Of a stretch of 5,931 bases of DNA, positions 1 to 4,414 are shown piece after piece (the first letter of the stretch is position 1; each line of letters begins with the position of its first letter). The stretch spans positions 1 through 5,931 of the forward strand of contig JAJXTL010000166.1 of the NCBI GenBank assembly GCA_021783855.1. Direction: 5' to 3'. The translations under genes were made by a program, and so were the position numbers. Under the pieces are notes generated by a model, which saw only the letters and a list, made by a program, of their open reading frames with translations, ran no database searches and had not been told where the DNA came from. The DNA comes from Pseudomonadota bacterium. GTDB lineage: Bacteria; Pseudomonadota; Gammaproteobacteria; Burkholderiales; Gallionellaceae.

Positions 1-1173
1 GCGCGGACGGTCGGAAGACGGGCCTGTGCGCAGTTTGTACTTGGGCTCGAGTCCCTCTATGGTGTGCATCTTGATGCTTTGTTCGGTGTAACGTTCGATG
101 CGCTTCAACAATTGCGCATCGCGGTTAGAGGCGAACGAGATCGCGATACCTGAAGAACCGCCGCGACCGGTACGACCGATACGGTGTACATAGTCTTCAG
201 CAAACTTGGGCAAGTCGAAGTTGATCACATGCGAGATGCCGCGTACATCCAGACCACGCGCTGCAACGTCGGTTGCAACCAGAATGCGCACGTTGCCGTT
301 ACGCATGTTGAGCAGGGTACGGTTGCGTTCGCGCTGGCTCATGTCGCCATGCAATGCGGCAACCGAATGGCCCTGTGCGGAGAGTTGATCGGCAAGTCCA
401 TCCGCATCGCGCTTGGTTGCAGTAAAGACCAGCGCCTGATTGACTTCAGTGTCAGTCAGCAGATGGCTCAGCATCTTGTTCTTGTGTGCCACGTCGTCGG
501 CGAACATCATGCGCTGTTCGATATTTTCGTGCTTGTCCTTGGCAGCAGACACGTTGATACGCTTAGGCGTTTTCAGCAGACGCGAGGCCAGGTTACCGAC
601 TACGCCTTCCAGGGTTGCCGAGAACAGCAAAGTCTGACGCGTAGCCGGAGTGGCTGCGGCGATGCGTTCAACGTCGTCCACGAAACCCATGTCCAGCATG
701 CGATCCGCTTCATCCAGAATCAGCATTTCCAGGCGCGAAAAGTCGATGCGGCCGCGTTCCAGATGGTCGATCAGACGTCCCGGTGTTGCGACCAGAATAT
801 CGACATGGCTGGACAGCAGCCTGTTCTGTACCGGGTAGGGCATACCGCCCAGAATGCTGATGATCTTGAAGCGCATGTTTTTGCCGTACTTGGTCGCTGC
901 ATCGCAAACCTGCTGTGCCAGTTCACGTGTCGGGGTCAATACCAGTACGCGCGGACCTTTGCCTGGCATCGCTGAAGGTGTGGCCAGGCGGTTCAATGCC
1001 GGCAGGATAAAGGCTGCGGTTTTGCCGCTGCCGGTTTGTGCGGAGGCCATCAGATCGTGACCGGCGATGACTTCGGGGATAGCTTGCTCCTGGATAGGCG
1101 TCGGTTCCGTGTAGCCGGATTCGGCAATCGCCTTCAGGATGGATGGGTTTAAATTCAGATCTTCAAATGTCAT
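1..1173 (-). CDS. DEAD-box ATP-dependent RNA helicase, RhlE/SrmB-like (C-terminus beyond window)
   Basis: ATP-driven RNA unwinding enzyme of superfamily 2, expected in the cytoplasm, in ribosome assembly or mRNA turnover. The 391 visible residues hold nearly the whole helicase core in order: Q-motif region (PTPIQ, about residue 24), Walker A AQTGSGKT (45-52), PTRELA (81-86), ATPGR, DEAD (154-157), SAT (185-187), ATDVAARGLDV (300-310) and HRIGRTGR (330-337). All catalytic motifs are intact. After the core come about 54 residues before the window edge cuts the gene, so tail length and type are unknown. The start is the ATG at 1173-1171, preceded by an AAGGA ribosome binding site (1184-1180) at 6-base spacing. 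The N-terminus and MASAQTGSGKT resemble RhlE, while SATLEG, FADDVAHK and the region after motif VI also recall SrmB. The subfamily therefore stays open and I give no symbol. The gene is preceded by an unusually long untranslated leader. Confidence 0.96.
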   Translation of the reverse strand, partial: MTFEDLNLNPSILKAIAESGYTEPTPIQEQAIPEVIAGHDLMASAQTGSGKTAAFILPALNRLATPSAMPGKGPRVLVLTPTRELAQQVCDAATKYGKNMRFKIISILGGMPYPVQNRLLSSHVDILVATPGRLIDHLERGRIDFSRLEMLILDEADRMLDMGFVDDVERIAAATPATRQTLLFSATLEGVVGNLASRLLKTPKRINVSAAKDKHENIEQRMMFADDVAHKNKMLSHLLTDTEVNQALVFTATKRDADGLADQLSAQGHSVAALHGDMSQRERNRTLLNMRNGNVRILVATDVAARGLDVRGISHVINFDLPKFAEDYVHRIGRTGRGGSSGIAISFASNRDAQLLKRIERYTEQSIKMHTIEGLEPKYKLRTGPSSDRPR

Positions 1174-1475
1174 TTTGCTTCCTTTTAAAATCAAAGGGAA
1201 CCCGCACCGTCATTCGGATAGCGCACCCGATCAAAAGAGGGGCGCGGAAAATCCGGCATGGCGAACGCAAAGTCGTTCCCTTAGGTAAGCGCAGGTGATT
1301 GTGCTGCCCGTTGTACGGGCAGAGGATTAACCGGCGCAAAAAACATCGTTGCTAACCGGGAAACCCTGGAGTCTGTAACAGACTCTGTAGAGTTCTTTAG
1401 ACAGGTGCGCTGAAGTAAGCGCACGAGAGGTAGGTCGGAAACGATGAACTAATGCCGCATAGGCTGCGGCAAGGT
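1174..1475 (-). promoter_or_regulatory. Long structured 5' leader of the helicase mRNA
   Basis: This stretch has no convincing gene. If transcription starts about 1475 (see the promoter at 1480-1508), the helicase mRNA carries a leader of roughly 300 bases. Read on the minus strand, I see four perfect inverted repeats: TGCCGCA with a 5-base loop (1471-1453), GTGCGCT with a 6-base loop (1424-1405), GAGTCTG with a 3-base loop (1385-1369) and CTGCCCGT with a 3-base loop (1322-1304). A further imperfect stem pairs GCGCCCC with GGGTGCGC near 1242-1212. None is followed by a T-tract, so these look like mRNA structure rather than terminators. CCGGTTA occurs twice in direct orientation (near 1355 and 1330). 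Long leaders are known for some cold-inducible or self-regulated DEAD-box helicase genes; a regulatory role here is an inference. I recognise no named riboswitch. Confidence 0.5.
1179..1200 (-). promoter_or_regulatory. Hairpin sequestering the helicase ribosome binding site
   Basis: On the minus strand TTCCCTTT (1200-1193) can pair with AAAGGAA (1185-1179), with one bulged C and a 7-base A/T loop. The 3' arm contains the helicase Shine-Dalgarno sequence AAGGA. The stem is short (seven pairs, only two of them G-C), so it could be temperature- or helicase-sensitive. The pairing is visible in the sequence; any regulatory effect is inferred. Confidence 0.4.
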
Positions 1476-1479
1476 GCGC

Positions 1480-1508
1480 ATTATACGCATGTAAAAAATA
1501 ATAGCCAG
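1480..1508 (-). promoter_or_regulatory. Sigma70-type promoter for the helicase
   Basis: A perfect -10 box TATAAT lies at 1485-1480 on the minus strand. A 17-base spacer separates it from a weak -35 candidate CTGGCT (1508-1503; 3 of 6 consensus bases). The predicted start of transcription is near 1475, just ahead of a 7-bp hairpin at the mRNA 5' end. The -35 box lies inside the inverted repeat at 1495-1518. Confidence 0.6.
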
Positions 1509-1518
1509 CTATTATTTT
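1493..1518 (-). terminator. AT-rich intrinsic-terminator-like hairpin after the deoxyinosine glycosylase gene
   Basis: A perfect 11-bp inverted repeat (1495-1505 with 1508-1518, two bases between) starts three bases after the glycosylase stop codon. On the minus strand it ends in a run of six T (1498-1493). Position and T-run suit a rho-independent terminator for the upstream gene. The stem is almost all A-T, so it may be weak, and the same dyad could instead be a protein-binding site, since it covers the helicase -35 region. Confidence 0.5.
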
Positions 1519-1521
1519 CAA

Positions 1522-2043
1522 TCAGGGAGCAGCTTCCGTTATCTGATAAACTCGGTTCACTGCACGCCAGGCGCATAATTTCTGATCGTAGGACAAGGAC
1601 GCGTGGGCCGGACTGGTTGATGGGAGTCGCAGGTAGTGCAAAGTCTTCGGTATAAGTACGGACTGTACGCTCTTTTGATAACACTTTTCTGCCATCGCGC
1701 CGTTGAAAAAAACCCGGGTAATGTGCGGGTGGGATCGGAAAAAAGACTGGAAATCATTCGGAACCATTGAACTAATGTCGGAGTCCAGGCTGCTTTGACG
1801 CTTGCATGCGGCGAGCACATCCCACAGCGCGATTCCGGCGGATTTTAATATTTGAGTTCGCGCATCATAATTCATCTCGGGTCTGCTCCCTGTCAACTCG
1901 CCCATAATGCGCCAGAATACATTGCGAGGATGCGCATAGTACTGCCCGGCGCGCAGCGATTCACGTCCCGGCATGCTGCCCAGGATAAGAATGCGCGCAT
2001 TGGCATCTTCGATGGGGGGCAAGCAGTAGACTGGAGTTGTCAT
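1522..2043 (-). CDS. DNA-deoxyinosine glycosylase (hypoxanthine-DNA glycosylase, UDG superfamily family 6)
   Basis: Predicted base-excision repair enzyme that cuts hypoxanthine (deaminated adenine) from DNA. The 173-residue product has the family layout: PPIEDANARILILGSMPG near the N-terminus with motif 1 GSMPG at 22-26, then QYYAHPRNVFWRIM (34-47), GIALWDVLAAC (70-80), RVFFNGAMAE (110-119) and motif 2 LPSTSPAHA (140-148). Motif 1 lacks the catalytic Asp of classical Ung (GQDPYH), as expected for family 6, where an Asn in the HP-x-N segment (here Asn41) is thought to matter. I chose the ATG at 2043 because homology begins just after it. The reading frame stays open to 2289, but that extra part is antisense to the CYTH-CHAD coding region and shows no family similarity. 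No clear Shine-Dalgarno precedes the ATG; a TTG at 2070 is an in-frame alternative. The gene is divergent from CYTH-CHAD, and its end abuts the helicase promoter. Confidence 0.88.
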   Translation of the reverse strand: MTTPVYCLPPIEDANARILILGSMPGRESLRAGQYYAHPRNVFWRIMGELTGSRPEMNYDARTQILKSAGIALWDVLAACKRQSSLDSDISSMVPNDFQSFFRSHPHITRVFFNGAMAEKCYQKSVQSVLIPKTLHYLRLPSTSPAHASLSYDQKLCAWRAVNRVYQITEAAP

Positions 2044-2065
2044 CGGCGTTGTGATGAATTGGCGG

Positions 2066-2092
2066 TACAATGATTGTAAACGTAATTCACAA
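2066..2092. promoter_or_regulatory. Overlapping dyads in the divergent intergenic region (candidate operator / bidirectional promoter)
   Basis: Two symmetric elements overlap between the divergent genes. TACAAT-G-ATTGTA (2066-2078) is a perfect 13-base palindrome that shows a near-consensus -10 box (TACAAT) on each strand. TTGTAAA-CGTAA-TTCACAA (2074-2092) is a 7-5-7 dyad with six of seven pairs matching. Together they sit just upstream of the CYTH-CHAD -10 element and 23 bases from the glycosylase start. No good -35 box accompanies either TACAAT. The spacing does not fit the consensus of CRP or FNR, and the binding protein, if any, is unknown. Confidence 0.35.
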
Positions 2093-2103
2093 TGGCCTGA
2101 GCC

Positions 2104-2112
2104 TGTTATAGT
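2104..2112 (+). promoter_or_regulatory. Extended -10 promoter for the CYTH-CHAD gene
   Basis: TGTTATAGT matches the extended -10 pattern TGnTATAAT at 8 of 9 positions including the free base. No good -35 is present at 16-18 bases; TTCACA (2086-2091) lies at a short 15-base spacing. Transcription would begin about 2119, giving a short leader of about 18 bases that still contains the ribosome binding site. Confidence 0.45.
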
Positions 2113-2124
2113 AAGCGCCTTGTG

Positions 2125-2130
2125 TTGGAG
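2125..2130 (+). promoter_or_regulatory. Ribosome binding site of the CYTH-CHAD gene
   Basis: TTGGAG ends six bases before the ATG at 2137. This decides the start: an in-frame GTG at 2122 would place the site inside the coding sequence, and the family's EtELK motif lies right after the ATG. Confidence 0.7.
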
Positions 2131-2136
2131 ACTGAC

Positions 2137-3666
2137 ATGGCCATTGAAACCGAACTCAAATTGCGCATGACGCCCGAACAGCTCGCCAGGCTCAGGCGGC
2201 ATGCGTTGTTCAAGAGCCATCAGAACACGGCGCCAGTGACCCATCGCCTGCACAATATTTACTACGATACGCCCAACCTCGAACTGCATCAGCGCAAAAT
2301 GGCGCTACGCCTGCGTCGTGTTAAAGGTCAATGGCTGCAAACCCTCAAAGGTGGCGGACAGGCTATGGCAGGCTTGCATCAGCGCAATGAATGGGAAGTG
2401 CCGGTGCCTTCAGCCAAACTGGACTTTTCAGGATTGGATGCGCTCGTGTGGGATGAATATCTGCCGCCTGCGATACGCGCGCAATTGAGGCCGGTTTTTG
2501 TCACCGATTTTTACCGCACCAGTCGCGAGATTAACTGGCAGGGCGCGACCATCGAAGTGTGCATGGATCACGGCGAGGTTAAGACTGAGCAGTACAGCAC
2601 GCCTATTTGTGAGATGGAGCTGGAGCTCAAATCAGGCGAGCCACGACAACTGTTTGAGCTGGCTCAGGTGTTGCTGGCCGTCGTGCCGTTCGAGCTGGAA
2701 ACGGTGAGCAAGGCCGAGCAGGGGTTTCGCCTGATATCCGGTTACCTTGCACAGCCGGTAAAAGCTGAATTACCGGGCCTTGCCAAATCGGACAGGCTGA
2801 CGGACGGGTTGCAGGCGCTGATCTGGTCATGTCTGCATCATTTGCAGGGCAATCTGCAAGGAGCGATGGGCAGCGGGATAGGGGTTGGGCATGATGCGGA
2901 ATATCTGCATCAGATGCGGGTAGCGTTGCGGCGCTTGCGCGTGGTGTTGCGCATGACTGAAAAAATCCGTGCCGATGAGGAATTGGCTGAGTTGCGCTTA
3001 TTGCTGGGCGTACTGAGTGTATCACTGGGGCGGATACGCGAGTGGGATGTATTTATTGCCCAGACACTGGTACCCATGCAGGCGGCGATTGATGGCGATG
3101 TCGGGCAACGAAGTATGCAGGAGTTGCTGACACACAGCGAGCGGCAACGTAACGATTGTTATGCCGCGCTGCGCATACAGGCGGGCTCGTTGCAGCACTT
3201 GCTGCTGCGTTTTGCACTTTGGATGAACGGCCCGTACTGGCGGCAGGCAGAACAGGGTGCGCCAGACACTCACGATTTTGCTACCAGGCGTCTGCGTCAG
3301 TTGTACAAGCGCTATGTGCGTGCAGGCATGCAGTTGCACGCGCTGGATGCCGCGCAGCTGCATGCCTTGCGCATTCATGCCAAGAAATTGCGCTATAGCG
3401 CGGAATTTTTCTCTACCCTGTACGATAAACACAGGATTAAATCGTACCTTCCCGCATTGAGCGAAGTGCAGGAATTGCTGGGGGGAATCAACGATATTGC
3501 GGTGGCCCGCCGCTTGCTGGATGAGATGGTCGGCAGTCTTTCTGCGCACGCTGAAGTCATGGCGTTTATCAAGGGGCAGCTGGATGCGGATTTATCAATA
3601 AAACTGAAGTTATTAAATAAAACTGTTCAACACTTTAACAAGCAGCCGGTTTTCTGGGAAAAATAA
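2137..3666 (+). CDS. CYTH and CHAD domain protein (YgiF-like inorganic triphosphatase)
   Basis: Complete 509-residue protein of two domains. The CYTH domain (about 1-205) is a triphosphate tunnel metalloenzyme: it opens with the ExExK signature MAIETELK (Glu4, Glu6, Lys8). It continues with the basic cluster LRLRR (57-61), Lys71 in TLKGG, the acidic strand CEMELELKSG (158-167) and Lys192 in SKAEQG. All the expected metal- and phosphate-binding residues are therefore present. The CHAD domain (about 220-500) is alpha-helical with conserved basic/histidine motifs HQMRVALRRLR (258-268) and HALRIHAKKLRY (409-420). In the family, E. coli YgiF cleaves inorganic triphosphate, and CHAD domains bind polyphosphate. 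The substrate here is inferred. Cytoplasmic, with no signal peptide or membrane segment. It is longer than YgiF (about 430 residues), mainly in CHAD. It is divergent from the deoxyinosine glycosylase and convergent with ung. The 21-base gap after its stop shows no strong terminator. Confidence 0.95.
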   Translation: MAIETELKLRMTPEQLARLRRHALFKSHQNTAPVTHRLHNIYYDTPNLELHQRKMALRLRRVKGQWLQTLKGGGQAMAGLHQRNEWEVPVPSAKLDFSGLDALVWDEYLPPAIRAQLRPVFVTDFYRTSREINWQGATIEVCMDHGEVKTEQYSTPICEMELELKSGEPRQLFELAQVLLAVVPFELETVSKAEQGFRLISGYLAQPVKAELPGLAKSDRLTDGLQALIWSCLHHLQGNLQGAMGSGIGVGHDAEYLHQMRVALRRLRVVLRMTEKIRADEELAELRLLLGVLSVSLGRIREWDVFIAQTLVPMQAAIDGDVGQRSMQELLTHSERQRNDCYAALRIQAGSLQHLLLRFALWMNGPYWRQAEQGAPDTHDFATRRLRQLYKRYVRAGMQLHALDAAQLHALRIHAKKLRYSAEFFSTLYDKHRIKSYLPALSEVQELLGGINDIAVARRLLDEMVGSLSAHAEVMAFIKGQLDADLSIKLKLLNKTVQHFNKQPVFWEK

Positions 3667-3687
3667 GCGCTGGACGAAGCACCCAAC

Positions 3688-4353
3688 TTACAAATCGGGA
3701 ATCTGCCAGTCGATCTCGGCTTTGCCTGCTGCGCGCAGGGCGGTGTTGATTCTGGAGAACGGGCGGCTGCCGAAAAATCCTCTGTGGGCAGACAGCGGTG
3801 AGGGATGGGGCGATTCGATCACAAGGTGGCGGCTTTGCTCGATCAGGCTGATTTTTTTGCGTGCGTTGGCACCCCACAACACAAACACCACGGGATCGGT
3901 TTTGGCGTTTACGGCCCGAATCACCGCATCGGTGAAGGTTTCCCAGCCCCGGTCTTTATGTGAATTCGCCTGATGCGCCTGTACCGTCAGTACTGCGTTG
4001 AGCAGCAACACGCCTTGTTCAGCCCAGTGAGTCAGATAGCCGTTATTCGGTATCGTGCACCCCACATCTGTTTTTAACTCCTTGAATATATTCAGTAAAG
4101 ATGGCGGTATCGGCACACCCGGACGCACGGAAAAACACAATCCATGCGCCTGATTGTCATCATGATAGGGATCCTGCCCGAGAATCAATACGCTGACTTT
4201 TTCAACAGGCGTCAGCTGCAACGCGGACAATACCTCTGCTTCGGGAGGGAAGACGGTGAATTTTTGACGCTCCTCAGTGACGAATTTCTGCAAATGCCTG
4301 AAATAAGGCTTGCGAGTTTCTTCGATCAGAACGGGGCGCCAGGAGGTTTTCAT
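3688..4353 (-). CDS. ung: Uracil-DNA glycosylase, family 1
   Basis: Removes uracil from DNA after cytosine deamination or dUTP misincorporation, the first step of base excision repair in the cytoplasm. The 221-residue product has the full family-1 signature: GQDPYH (59-64) with catalytic Asp61, the AHGLCFSV strand (69-76) with the uracil-stacking Phe74, and IPPSLLNIFKEL (82-93). The uracil-reading Asn119 follows in GVLLLNAVLTV (114-124), then GWETFTDAVI (136-145), VFVLWG (156-161) and HPSPLSAHRGFFG (183-195) with catalytic His183. Length matches the family (E. coli Ung has 229 residues). The start at 4353 fits because TSWRPVL aligns with the N-terminus of E. coli Ung. No recognisable Shine-Dalgarno precedes it, only AAAATTTCAAC. 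The copper ATPase gene lies upstream on the same strand with a 57-base gap holding a separate promoter. The gene is convergent with CYTH-CHAD. Confidence 0.98.
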   Translation of the reverse strand: MKTSWRPVLIEETRKPYFRHLQKFVTEERQKFTVFPPEAEVLSALQLTPVEKVSVLILGQDPYHDDNQAHGLCFSVRPGVPIPPSLLNIFKELKTDVGCTIPNNGYLTHWAEQGVLLLNAVLTVQAHQANSHKDRGWETFTDAVIRAVNAKTDPVVFVLWGANARKKISLIEQSRHLVIESPHPSPLSAHRGFFGSRPFSRINTALRAAGKAEIDWQIPDL

Positions 4354-4386
4354 GTTGAAATTTTAGCGTGCAGAGGATGAGCCGCG

Positions 4387-4414
4387 ATTATAGCTGCCCG
4401 ACTTTCCCATTCAA
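4387..4414 (-). promoter_or_regulatory. Sigma70-type promoter for ung
   Basis: A perfect -10 box TATAAT (4392-4387) lies 16 bases from a -35 candidate TTGAAT (4414-4409; 4 of 6 consensus bases) on the minus strand. The -35 overlaps the TGA stop of the copper ATPase gene. Transcription would start near 4380, giving a leader of about 26 bases. It suggests ung can be expressed independently of the upstream gene. Confidence 0.6.

Noticed and set aside
184..975. 263-codon open frame on the plus strand opposite the helicase
   Set aside because: It is antisense to the conserved helicase core, is rich in Cys, His and Gln as shadow frames often are, and has no ribosome binding site.
1304..1322. 8-bp GC-rich hairpin as a terminator
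   Set aside because: There is no T-tract on either strand after the stem. Better read as leader structure.
1327..1521. 64-codon open frame on the minus strand inside the helicase leader
   Set aside because: It begins with a TTG inside the terminator-like hairpin, upstream of the predicted transcription start, has no ribosome binding site and resembles no protein family. Chance open frame.
2074..2092. CRP or FNR binding site
   Set aside because: The half-sites TGTGA/TTACA are spaced seven bases apart rather than six and the second is imperfect; there is no TTGAT/ATCAA pair. I keep it only as an unspecified dyad.
3022..3549. 175-codon open frame on the minus strand opposite the CHAD domain
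   Set aside because: Lies wholly within a clearly coding region of the other strand and shows no recognisable domain. Shadow frame.
3660..3690. Bidirectional terminator between CYTH-CHAD and ung
   Set aside because: Only 21 bases separate the stops. The best hairpin is a four-pair stem with a G-T wobble inside the CYTH-CHAD end (near 3646), which is too weak to call.
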